Source: Streptomyces composti
GTDB lineage: Bacteria; Actinomycetota; Actinomycetes; Streptomycetales; Streptomycetaceae
Assembly (NCBI RefSeq): GCF_012034205.1
Contig: NZ_JAATEM010000028.1
Span: 1-64,000 of the forward strand
Length of the DNA: 64,000 nucleotides
Reading direction: 5' to 3'
A program made the translations under genes and the position numbers. Below, piece by piece: positions 56,802-64,000 of the stretch (within the stretch, counting starts at the first letter, position 1; each line of letters starts with the position of its first letter). Under the pieces are notes generated by a model. It was not told the origin of the DNA. It ran no database searches and saw only the letters and a list, made by a program, of their open reading frames with translations.

Positions 56802-58319
56802 TCAGTCGCAGCCGCAGCCGCTCGCCGCCGCGGGCAGCGGCTCCGGAACGCCGACCTTCGGCAGGCCCAGCATCACGCCCGTGGGCTGCGCCGCCTGCTC
56901 GGCGTTCCGCTTCTCCCAGGCGTCGCCCGCGCGGGTGCGGCGCACGTCGAGCACGGGGCCCTCGGCGAGGAGGTGGTGCGGCGCCGCGTAGGTCACCTTC
57001 ACGGTGACCATGTCGCCGGGGCGCACCTGCTGCTCCGGCTTGGTGAAGTGCACCAGGCGGTTGTCGGGGGCCCGGCCGGACAGGCGCTGGGTGGTGTCGT
57101 CCTTGCGGCCCTCGCCCTCGGCGACCATCAGCTCCAGGGTGCGGCCCACCTGCTTCTTGTTCTCCTCCCAGGAGATCTCCTCCTGGAGGGCGACCAGCCG
57201 CTCGTAGCGCTCCTGGACGACCTGCTTGGGGATCTGGTCGTCCATCTCGGCGGCCGGGGTTCCGGGGCGCTTGGAGTACTGGAAGGTGAAGGCCTGGGCG
57301 AAGCGCGCCTCGCGCACCACGTGCAGGGTCTGCTGGAAGTCCTCCTCGGTCTCGCCCGGGAAGCCCACGATGATGTCGGTGCTGATCGCGGCGTGCGGGA
57401 TGGCCGCGCGGACCTTCTCGATGATGCCGAGGAAGCGCTCCTGCCGGTAGGACCGGCGCATCGCCTTCAGGATCGCGTCCGAACCGGACTGCAGCGGCAT
57501 GTGCAGCTGGGGCATCACGTTCGGCGTCGCGGCCATGGCGGCGATGACGTCGTCGGTGAAGTCGCGCGGGTGCGGGGAGGTGAAGCGCACGCGCTCCAGG
57601 CCGTCGATCCTGCCGCAGGCGCGCAGCAGCTTGCTGAACGCCTCGCGGTCGCCGATGTCGGAACCGTAGGCGTTGACGTTCTGGCCGAGCAGCGTGATCT
57701 CGGAGACGCCCTCGGCGACCAGCGCCTCGATCTCGGCGAGGATGTCGCCGGGGCGGCGGTCCTTCTCCTTGCCGCGCAGCGCGGGGACGATGCAGAAGGT
57801 GCACGTGTTGTTGCAGCCGACGGAGATCGAGACCCAGGCCGCGTACGCGCTCTCGCGGCGGGTGGGCAGCGTCGACGGGAAGGCCTCCAGCGACTCGGCG
57901 ATCTCGACCTGCGCCTCCTGCTGGACCCGGGCGCGCTCGAGCAGGACCGGCAGCTTGCCGATGTTGTGCGTGCCGAAGACCACATCGACCCAGGGGGCCC
58001 GCTTGACGATGGTGTCGCGGTCCTTCTGCGCCAGGCAGCCGCCGACCGCGATCTGCATACCGGGGCGACGCGCCTTCTTCGGGGCGAGGTGACCGAGGTT
58101 TCCGTACAGCTTGTTGTCGGCGTTCTCGCGGACCGCGCAGGTGTTGAAGACCACCACGTCGGCGTCGCCGTCGGAGCCCTCGGGGGCACGGACATAGCCC
58201 GCGTCCTCCAGCAGCCCGGCCAGGCGCTCGGAGTCGTGGACGTTCATCTGGCACCCGTAGGTGCGTACTTCATAGGTGCGCGTGCCGCCCGCTGACTGGC
58301 TCCGGTCGATGCTGCTCAT
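56802..58319 (-). CDS. miaB: tRNA-2-methylthio-N6-dimethylallyladenosine synthase
   Basis: 505 residues. The N-terminal UPF0004 domain has three cysteines (VRTYGCQMNVHDSERLAGLL, FNTCAVRENADNKLYGNLG, GGCLAQKD). The radical SAM motif CNNTCTFCIVP holds the second cluster. The TRAM domain is near the C-terminus (VRPGDMVTVKVTYAAPHHLL) and the tail ends SGCGCD. It methylthiolates i6A37 in tRNA after MiaA. Two 16-bp direct repeats (GTGGGTGAACCGGTCA at 56772 and 56788) lie directly beyond its stop. Confidence 0.97.
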   Translation of the reverse strand: MSSIDRSQSAGGTRTYEVRTYGCQMNVHDSERLAGLLEDAGYVRAPEGSDGDADVVVFNTCAVRENADNKLYGNLGHLAPKKARRPGMQIAVGGCLAQKDRDTIVKRAPWVDVVFGTHNIGKLPVLLERARVQQEAQVEIAESLEAFPSTLPTRRESAYAAWVSISVGCNNTCTFCIVPALRGKEKDRRPGDILAEIEALVAEGVSEITLLGQNVNAYGSDIGDREAFSKLLRACGRIDGLERVRFTSPHPRDFTDDVIAAMAATPNVMPQLHMPLQSGSDAILKAMRRSYRQERFLGIIEKVRAAIPHAAISTDIIVGFPGETEEDFQQTLHVVREARFAQAFTFQYSKRPGTPAAEMDDQIPKQVVQERYERLVALQEEISWEENKKQVGRTLELMVAEGEGRKDDTTQRLSGRAPDNRLVHFTKPEQQVRPGDMVTVKVTYAAPHHLLAEGPVLDVRRTRAGDAWEKRNAEQAAQPTGVMLGLPKVGVPEPLPAAASGCGCD

Positions 58320-58463
58320 GCATTACAGGGTAGGCGCTCTCCACCGTGCCCCCGGCCGCGCCGGCGGTGGCCCCGGCGAGGGGCACGCCCGCCCCCGGTG
58401 GGCCGGGGCCGGGCCCAAACGTGCGACAGGCTCAGCCGGCCCCGCGTCCCGCGGCGGGCTCGC

Positions 58464-58880
58464 TCAGCCGGCGTCCGGCTCGTCCTCCGGCACCCACCCC
58501 TGCCGGCGCAGCACCCCGGCCACGTCCGGCGCCTGGTAGTGGTCCCCCTTGAGGACCTTGCCGTCCGCGCGGCGGGTGACGGAGCCGTCCGGGCCCAGCT
58601 TGGTCATGTTGGAGCGGTGGATCTCGGCGATCACCTCGTCCAGGTCGATGCCGTGGACGAGGGCCGTGCCGTAGGCCGTGTACACGAGGTCGGCCAGCTC
58701 GTGGGCGAGCCGGTCCAGCGGGCCCTTGACCGAGACCTCGGCCACCTCCGCGGCCTCCTCGGCGAGCAGGTCCCCGCGGAAGGCGGCGAGCTCCGGCGAG
58801 ACCTTGGTGGGCACGTCCCGGATGTCCAGCCCGAAGGCACGGTGGAATTCGCGGACCAGATGGACGGGCGATGAGCTCAT
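58464..58880 (-). CDS. All-alpha NTP-pyrophosphohydrolase (MazG/PRA-PH-like)
   Basis: 138 residues from ATG 58880 (MSSSPVHLVREFHRAFGLDI). The metal-binding glutamates follow the family: RGDLLAEEAAEVAEVSVKG (the E-E-x-x-E helix) and LAHELADLVYTAYGTALVHG (the E-x-x-D helix). Such enzymes hydrolyse the alpha-beta bond of non-canonical or surplus NTPs. The length and DEVIAEIHRSNMTKLGPDGS are close to the phosphoribosyl-ATP-pyrophosphohydrolase type; since the his operon is not here, a house-cleaning role is more likely. The C-terminal WVPEDEPDAG tail is short. Confidence 0.85.
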   Translation of the reverse strand: MSSSPVHLVREFHRAFGLDIRDVPTKVSPELAAFRGDLLAEEAAEVAEVSVKGPLDRLAHELADLVYTAYGTALVHGIDLDEVIAEIHRSNMTKLGPDGSVTRRADGKVLKGDHYQAPDVAGVLRRQGWVPEDEPDAG

Positions 58881-59010
58881 GCGGCCGACTGTAGAGGAGC
58901 TTGGGCGGCGGGCTGCAATGGCCTGGTCGGCACTTCCCCGGCGGTCCCCTCCCGCCCCGCTGTGAGCCCCGCCCTGGTCAGCGGGTGTGCGGGCTGGCAG
59001 GATCGCGCCC

Positions 59011-60006
59011 ATGTCCGTCGCGCTGTCCCGTATCGGCCGGCGCCGCGCCCTGCAGGGTGCGGCCGCCGCCGTCGTCGCGCTCGGACTGCTGCTGTGGTGG
59101 GTCGCCCCGTGGCGCGAGGAGCCGCCCGGCGGGACGGTCACGCTGAGCACCGGCACCCGCGCGGGGGTGTACCAGAAGTACGGCGAGCTGCTGCGCTCGT
59201 CCCTGGACAAGCACATGCCCGACCTCGAGGTGCGGCTGCTGACCAGTGACGGCTCGCAGGAGAACGTGCGGCGGGTGGCGACCGGGCAGGCCGACTTCGC
59301 GATCGCCGCGGCCGACGCGGTGCAGACGTACCGGCTGAGCGGGCGGGCCGGTGCCGACCGGCTGCGCGGGGTGGCCCGCCTGTACGACGACTACGTGCAG
59401 CTCGTCGTCCCGTCCGGCTCGGACATCCGCACGGTCGCCGATCTGCGGGGCAAGCGGGTCGGCATAGGGCCGCCCAAGTCGGGCGTCCGGCTGATCGCGA
59501 ACCGCGTCCTCAAGGCGGCCGGCATCGACCCGGAGTCGGACATCCAGCCGTCCTCGGAGGGCATCGACGTCGGCCCCGAACGGCTCGGACACAGCCTGGA
59601 CGCCTTCTTCTGGTCGGGCGGCGTGCCGACGGACGGGCTGAAGAAGTTCACCCAGAACTCCTCGCTGCGGTTCGTGCCGATCCCCCCGAGCCTGGTGGCC
59701 GAGCTGCACGAGCAGGGCGGCGGCACCCGGCACTACCGGGCGACCAACATGCCGGAGTCCGCCTACCCAGGGAGCCAGCACGGGGTGGCGGTGCCGACCC
59801 TGGCCGTGTCCAACCTGCTGATCACGCGCGCGGACGCGGACCCCCGGCTCACCGAGTGGGTGACCCGCATCGTGCTCAGGAGCCGGGACAACATCGGGGC
59901 GCATGTGCACTCGGCCCAGCTGGTCGATGTCCGCACCGCGATCTACACCGACCCGCTCCAGCTGCACGAGGGCGCCCGCAGCTATTACCGGTCGGTGAAG
60001 CCGTAG
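59011..60006 (+). CDS. TAXI-family TRAP solute-binding protein
   Basis: 331 residues from ATG 59011. A basic start and one hydrophobic segment (ALQGAAAAVVALGLLLWWVA) anchor or export it. The mature part shows the TAXI order: TVTLSTGTRAGVYQKYGELL, QENVRRVATGQADFAIAAAD, LYDDYVQLVVPSGSDIRTVA, DLRGKRVGIGPPKSGVRLIA, and ALDAFFWSGGVPTDGLKKF-like stretches. Such proteins bind small carboxylates and deliver them to a TRAP permease; no permease gene lies here. It is convergent with the two-component genes, so signalling through the adjacent histidine kinase is an alternative (inference). The 3' end is followed by an 18-bp repeat array. Confidence 0.82.
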   Translation: MSVALSRIGRRRALQGAAAAVVALGLLLWWVAPWREEPPGGTVTLSTGTRAGVYQKYGELLRSSLDKHMPDLEVRLLTSDGSQENVRRVATGQADFAIAAADAVQTYRLSGRAGADRLRGVARLYDDYVQLVVPSGSDIRTVADLRGKRVGIGPPKSGVRLIANRVLKAAGIDPESDIQPSSEGIDVGPERLGHSLDAFFWSGGVPTDGLKKFTQNSSLRFVPIPPSLVAELHEQGGGTRHYRATNMPESAYPGSQHGVAVPTLAVSNLLITRADADPRLTEWVTRIVLRSRDNIGAHVHSAQLVDVRTAIYTDPLQLHEGARSYYRSVKP

Positions 60007-60035
60007 TACCCGGTGAAGCCGTGAACCAGGTGACG

Positions 60036-60089
60036 CCGCAGCACTCGGTGAAGCCGCAGCACTCGGTGAAGCCGCAGCACTCGGTGAAG
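60036..60089 (+). repeat. Three 18-bp tandem repeats after the TAXI gene
   Basis: CCGCAGCACTCGGTGAAG is repeated exactly at 60036, 60054 and 60072. The sequence CGGTGAAGCCG is also the last codons of the TAXI gene, so this looks like expansion of its 3' end, 30 bp beyond the stop. Confidence 0.9.
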
Positions 60090-60147
60090 CCCTGATATCC
60101 GGTGACGCCGCAGTACGGGGACCCCGGCGGAACCGTGGAACGGTGCC

Positions 60148-61551
60148 TCAGCGCGCCGCGGCGTTCCGCGGCACCGTCACCGTGACCTTCAGCCCGTGCG
60201 GCTCATGGTGGTCGTAGGTGATGGAGCCGCCGCCCGCCGCCAGCAGCGCCCGGGTGATGGACAGGCCGAGGCCCGAGCCCTTGATGTTCTGGTGCCGGCT
60301 GCTCCGCCAGAAGCGGTCGCCGATGCGGGTGAGCTCCTCGTCGGTCAGTCCGGGCCCGTTGTCGGTGACGACCACGCTCACCGTGTCGCCGGTGGAGCCG
60401 ACGGTCACCTCGACGCTCTCGCCCTCGGGCGTGAACTTGACCGCGTTGTCGATGACCGCGTCCAGCGCGCTGGACAGCGTCACCGGGTCCGCCCAGCCGG
60501 TGGTGGGCGGGCAGTCGCCGGTCAGCCGGACGCCCTTGGCCTCCGCCGCCGGCGACCAGGCGGCCACCCGCTCGGCGGCGAGCGACCCGATGTCGGTCAC
60601 CTGCAGCTGCGGTTCGCTGTGCTCGGCGAGGGCCAGGTCGAGCAGGTCGTCCAGGACCTGGGCGAGCCGCTTGCCCTCCGCCTGCACCGAGGCGATCTCC
60701 TCGTTGCCCTCCGGCAGCTCGAGGGCGAGCAGCTCGATGCGCAGCAGCAGCGCGGAGAGCGGGTTGCGCAGCTGGTGGGAGGCATCGGCGACGAAGGCCC
60801 GCTGCTGCTCCAGCACGTTCTCGACGTTGTCGGCCATCTCGTTGAACGACCTGGCCAGCCGTTGCAGCTCCGGCGGGCCGCCCGCCGCCGCGACCCGGGA
60901 CTTCAGCCGGCCGGTGGCGATGTCGTGGGTGGTGGCGTCCAGGATCCGCACCGGCCGCAGCACCCAGCCGGTCAGCCGCAGGGCGGCTCCGACGGCCAGC
61001 AGCATCGCGGCGGCCTCGCCCGCGGCGATCACCAGCCAGCCCTTGAGGATCCGTGAGCGCATCTGCCCGGTGGGTGAGTCGGTGACGACGACCGCGACCA
61101 CGTCGCCGTCCCGGATGACGGGCGAGGCCACCACCAGGCTGCGCCGCTCCCAGGGCCACACCTGCTGGGGGTCGTGGCTGCGCCGGCTGAGCAGCGCCTC
61201 CTGGAACGCGGCCCGTACCTCGCCCGAGCGGGGCAGGTACCAGTCGTCGGGGGCGTGCGCCATGGGGGAGTCGTTGCGGTAGAAGACGCCCGCGCGGATG
61301 CCGTAGACGTCGTGGTAGCTGCGCAGCTCGCTGCGGAGCGTCTCCCGGCGCTCGTCGATGTCGCCGCCGACCGGGTCGGAGGGCTCGGTGACGAACTGGG
61401 CGAGGGCGGCGAACCGCGCGGTGTCGTCGATGCGGTCGACGACGACCCGCTGCTGCTCCGCGCCGGCCAGGCTGACGGCCAGCGGCACTCCCAGGGCGAG
61501 CAGGACCGCCGCCATCAGGACGATGAGCAGCGGCAGCAGACGAGTGCGCAC
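60148..61551 (-). CDS. Two-component sensor histidine kinase
   Basis: 467 residues from ATG 61551. Two membrane segments (LLPLLIVLMAAVLLALGVPL and GWLVIAAGEAAAMLLAVGAA) enclose an extracytoplasmic sensor of about 140 residues, of a PDC- or dCache-like size. Then come HAMP (LRPVRILDATTHDIATGRLK), the phosphoacceptor His259 in VADASHQLRNPLS, and HATPase motifs N (VIDNAVKFTPEGE), G1 (VTDNGPGLTDEE) and G2 (GSGLGLSITRALL). It phosphorylates the response regulator encoded 9 bases upstream on the same strand. Nothing in the sequence names the signal; the convergent TAXI gene nearby suggests a small organic acid (inference). Confidence 0.94.
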   Translation of the reverse strand: MRTRLLPLLIVLMAAVLLALGVPLAVSLAGAEQQRVVVDRIDDTARFAALAQFVTEPSDPVGGDIDERRETLRSELRSYHDVYGIRAGVFYRNDSPMAHAPDDWYLPRSGEVRAAFQEALLSRRSHDPQQVWPWERRSLVVASPVIRDGDVVAVVVTDSPTGQMRSRILKGWLVIAAGEAAAMLLAVGAALRLTGWVLRPVRILDATTHDIATGRLKSRVAAAGGPPELQRLARSFNEMADNVENVLEQQRAFVADASHQLRNPLSALLLRIELLALELPEGNEEIASVQAEGKRLAQVLDDLLDLALAEHSEPQLQVTDIGSLAAERVAAWSPAAEAKGVRLTGDCPPTTGWADPVTLSSALDAVIDNAVKFTPEGESVEVTVGSTGDTVSVVVTDNGPGLTDEELTRIGDRFWRSSRHQNIKGSGLGLSITRALLAAGGGSITYDHHEPHGLKVTVTVPRNAAAR

Positions 61552-61560
61552 CCGGCCCCG

Positions 61561-62253
61561 CTAGGCCGCGGGCGCGACGAGCCGGTAGCCGACTCCGCGA
61601 ACCGTCTCGATGAGGGCGGGCATGCGCAGCTTGCTCCGCAGGGAGGCGACATGCACCTCCAGGGTGCGGCCGGTGCCCTCCCAGCTGGTGCGCCAGACCT
61701 CGCTGATGATCTGCTCGCGGCGGAAGACCACGCCGGGCCGCTGCGCGAGCAGGGCGAGCAGGTCGAACTCCTTGCGGGTGAGCTGGACGACCGAGCCGTT
61801 GACGCTGACCTGCCGGGTCGGCAGCTCTATGCGGACCGCCCCGAGGTTCAGCTCGGTGTCCGGGGCGGGGCCGGATGCGGGCTCGTCCTGGGCGGTGCGC
61901 CGGCTGACGGCGTGGATCCGGGCGAGCAGCTCGCCGGTGTCGTAGGGCTTCACCACGTAGTCGTCGGCGCCGAGGTTGAGGCCGTGGATGCGGGAGCGCA
62001 CGTCGGAGCGGGCGGTGACCATGATCACCGGGGTGCTGGTGCGCTTGCGGATCTTGCTGCACACCTCGTAGCCGTCCTGGTCGGGAAGCCCCAGGTCGAG
62101 CAGGACGACACCGAAACCGTTGCCCTCGGGGACGAGCGCCTGGAGCGCCTCCTCGCCGCTGCGCGCATGGGTGACGTCGAACCCGTGCCGCGCCAGCACG
62201 GCCGACAGGGCGGCGGCGACGTGGTTGTCGTCCTCGACGAGCAGCAGTCTCAC
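61561..62253 (-). CDS. OmpR/PhoB-family response regulator
   Basis: 230 residues from GTG 62253 (VRLLLVEDDNHVAAALSAVL), preceded by GGGAGCCCTGG; ATG 62274 is possible. The receiver has acidic pair Glu7-Asp8-Asp9, phospho-acceptor Asp53 (LLDLGLPDQDG), Thr in VTARS and Lys in VVKPYD. The C-terminal winged helix has GAVRIELPTRQVSVNGSVVQ, TRKEFDLLALLAQRPG, and TLEVHVASLRSKLR, the PhoB-type DNA recognition unit. It forms an operon with the kinase gene, and is divergent from the gluABCD operon, so it could be a local regulator of glutamate or acid uptake (inference). Confidence 0.95.
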   Translation of the reverse strand: MRLLLVEDDNHVAAALSAVLARHGFDVTHARSGEEALQALVPEGNGFGVVLLDLGLPDQDGYEVCSKIRKRTSTPVIMVTARSDVRSRIHGLNLGADDYVVKPYDTGELLARIHAVSRRTAQDEPASGPAPDTELNLGAVRIELPTRQVSVNGSVVQLTRKEFDLLALLAQRPGVVFRREQIISEVWRTSWEGTGRTLEVHVASLRSKLRMPALIETVRGVGYRLVAPAA

Positions 62254-62540
62254 CCAGGGCTCCCTTCGGTCCATCGGCCGTACCATCTGACTGTGGACAC
62301 ATCCGGTGTGCCCGCGCGTGTGCATCTTGCAGTGACGCCGATGGATGAGGACGGCGTCAAGAGGGTTCCGGTTGCGCTTCGGTACCGTTACGCGGCCGAT
62401 ATGTGCCCTGCTCACAAGTGCTACGACACGTGTCCGATTGCTATCGGATCGTGATGCTCAGATTCCCCTCAGATGTAATGACGCAGGTCTGAAGGATTAC
62501 TACTGTCCTCCGAAACCGAGGAGGACGGAGCCTGAGAGCG

Positions 62541-63317
62541 ATGACCGAAGTATCGGTGGCCAAGGAAGATGTGGCCGCGACCGGCGACCTGGTCGTCCTG
62601 AAGAGCGTCAACAAGCACTTCGGCGCGTTGCACGTACTCCAGGACATCGACCTGACGATCGCCCGTGGCGAAGTCGTCGTGGTCATCGGACCCTCCGGGT
62701 CCGGGAAGTCCACCCTGTGCCGCACCATCAACCGCCTGGAGACGATCGACTCCGGGACGATCACGATCGACGGCAAGCCCCTGCCCGCGGAGGGCAAGGA
62801 GCTGGCCCGGCTGCGGGCCGACGTGGGGATGGTCTTCCAGTCCTTCAACCTCTTCGCGCACAAGACCGTGCTCGAGAACGTGACGCTGGGCCAGGTCAAG
62901 GTCCGCAAGAAGGACAAGAAGGAAGCCGAGGAGCGGGCCCGCGCCCTGCTCGACCGGGTGGGCGTCGCGGCGCAGGCCGACAAGTACCCGGCCCAGCTCT
63001 CCGGTGGCCAGCAGCAGCGTGTCGCCATCGCGCGGGCGCTGGCGATGGAACCCAAGGTCATGCTGTTCGACGAGCCCACGTCGGCTCTCGACCCGGAAAT
63101 GATCAATGAGGTTCTGGAGGTCATGCAGCAGCTCGCCCGCGACGGCATGACCATGATCGTCGTGACCCACGAAATGGGGTTCGCCCGTTCGGCCGCAAAT
63201 CGCGTGGTGTTCATGGCGGACGGCCGCATCGTCGAACAGGCTGCGCCGGACCAGTTCTTCAGCAACCCGCGCAGCGACCGAGCCAAGGACTTCCTGTCGA
63301 AGATCCTTCACCACTGA
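62541..63317 (+). CDS. gluA: Glutamate ABC transporter ATP-binding protein GluA
   Basis: 258 residues from ATG 62541. Walker A GPSGSGKSTLCRTINRLE, the Q-loop in GMVFQSFNLFAHKTVLENVT, signature LSGGQQQRVAIARALAM, Walker B VMLFDEPTSALDPE, and the H-loop VVTHEMGFARS are all intact. The sequence is that of polar amino-acid importers. It is followed 81 bp downstream by a solute-binding lipoprotein gene, as in the gluABCD glutamate uptake operons of corynebacteria and Streptomyces (SCO5774-5777 as I recall), which supports the symbol. Confidence 0.92.
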   Translation: MTEVSVAKEDVAATGDLVVLKSVNKHFGALHVLQDIDLTIARGEVVVVIGPSGSGKSTLCRTINRLETIDSGTITIDGKPLPAEGKELARLRADVGMVFQSFNLFAHKTVLENVTLGQVKVRKKDKKEAEERARALLDRVGVAAQADKYPAQLSGGQQQRVAIARALAMEPKVMLFDEPTSALDPEMINEVLEVMQQLARDGMTMIVVTHEMGFARSAANRVVFMADGRIVEQAAPDQFFSNPRSDRAKDFLSKILHH

Positions 63318-63398
63318 CGCGAAATCCGCGCTCCCCGACTTGCGTCACCGGACACACTGACCGGGCCGCATCACTTCACCAGTCAAAGGATGTGCACC

Positions 63399-64000
63399 AT
63401 GAAGCTCCGCAAGGTCACCGCCGCCTCGGCCGCCGTCTTCGCCCTCGCCCTCACCGCCACCGCCTGTGGCGGTGACGACGGCGGCGACTCCAGCAGCTCC
63501 GGTTCGGGCGGCGGCAAGAAGATCAAGATCGGCATCAAGTACGACCAGCCGGGTCTGGGCCTGAAGGAGCCCGACGGTTCCTTCTCCGGCTTCGACGTGG
63601 ACGTCGCCCGGTACGTCGCCAAGGAGCTCGGCTACAACGAGGACCAGATCGAGTGGGTCGAGACCAAGAGCGCCGACCGTGAGAACGCCCTCGCCCGCGG
63701 CGACGTGAAGTTCATCGCGGCGACCTACTCCATCACCGACGAGCGCAAGGAGAAGGTCGACTTCGCCGGTCCCTACCTGCTGGCCCACCAGGACCTGCTG
63801 GTGAAGAAGGACTCGGACATCACCGAGGCGACGGACCTCAACGACAAGAAGCTCTGCTCGGTCACCGGCTCGACGTCGGCGCAGAACGTCAAGAAGGACT
63901 TCGCGCCGAAGGCGCAGCTGACCCAGCGCGGCGGCTACTCGGAGTGCCTGTCGGCCCTGCAGAGCGGCGCCGTCGACGCGCTGACCACCGACGACTCGAT
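63399..64000 (+). CDS. gluB: Glutamate-binding lipoprotein GluB, 3' end beyond window
   Basis: A plus-strand frame from ATG 63399 (AAAGGATGTGCACC upstream) open to the window edge; about 200 residues are visible. A signal segment AASAAVFALALTATACGGDD has a lipobox ATAC with a Cys anchor. A Ser/Gly linker precedes the periplasmic-binding fold: KIKIGIKYDQPGLGLKEPDG, FSGFDVDVARYVAKELGYNE, ENALARGDVKFIAATYSITD, ERKEKVDFAGPYLLAHQDLL. It presents the amino acid to the GluA/C/D transporter. The family and adjacency to gluA support glutamate as the ligand. Confidence 0.92.
   Translation, partial: MKLRKVTAASAAVFALALTATACGGDDGGDSSSSGSGGGKKIKIGIKYDQPGLGLKEPDGSFSGFDVDVARYVAKELGYNEDQIEWVETKSADRENALARGDVKFIAATYSITDERKEKVDFAGPYLLAHQDLLVKKDSDITEATDLNDKKLCSVTGSTSAQNVKKDFAPKAQLTQRGGYSECLSALQSGAVDALTTDDS

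Overview
The window is about 72% G+C (estimated by eye). Its gene content and order match a Streptomyces chromosome core segment: hrdB, whiH, ABC transporter, NUDIX regulator, debranching-like protein, DUF4192 protein, RecQ-like helicase, rnhB, TetR/MFS pair, ADP-ribosylglycohydrolase, phosphatase, nrdJ, nrdR, lexA, dinG-like helicase, NIS siderophore synthetase, hflX, M1 peptidase, rsh, dapF, miaA, miaB, a two-component system and gluAB. As I remember it, this is the SCO5820 to SCO5776 order of S. coelicolor read downwards; the S. coelicolor numbers are from memory, not from a search.

Layout. Positions 1-7837 hold a plus-strand biosynthetic operon: a nitroreductase-like oxidoreductase cut by the window edge, an adenylate-forming ligase, a free carrier protein, a DapB-like reductase with an apparent frameshift, a class II aldolase-like protein, an MFS exporter, a stand-alone condensation domain and a luciferase-like flavin monooxygenase. 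I infer a small NRPS-like pathway in which a carboxylic acid is activated, loaded on the carrier, modified by reduction, aldol-type and oxidative steps, joined to an amine by the condensation domain and exported. Positions 7876-10682 are decayed: a phosphopantetheinyl transferase remnant, an IS110 transposase pseudogene, an IS1380-like fragment, a small mobile-element-type ORF and a frameshifted tyrosine recombinase. The recombinase ends the accessory block about 50 bp before the hrdB terminator, so foreign DNA appears to have been placed directly downstream of hrdB.

Positions 10733-64000 are core. hrdB (principal sigma factor) and whiH (sporulation regulator) are followed by transport, NUDIX and debranching-like genes. 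Two divergent pairs follow (DUF4192 protein/RecQ-like helicase; TetR/MFS, the latter with two perfect TetR-type operators). The nrdR-nrdJ and lexA genes are divergent, with paired NrdR boxes and an SOS box between them. A minimal siderophore locus, two tandem trypsin-like lipoproteins, hflX, a secreted M1 aminopeptidase, the bifunctional RSH enzyme, dapF, miaA and miaB follow. The right end has an orphan TAXI-type binding protein, a two-component system and the start of the gluABCD glutamate uptake operon, cut at position 64000 inside gluB.

A recurring feature is short tandem repeat expansion (9-25 bp units) in intergenic DNA or at gene 3' ends: near 12793, 19545, 26534, 47793, 49681, 55752 and 60036. 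There are also several long perfect hairpins between convergent genes. I saw no tRNA or rRNA gene, CRISPR array or cobalamin riboswitch.
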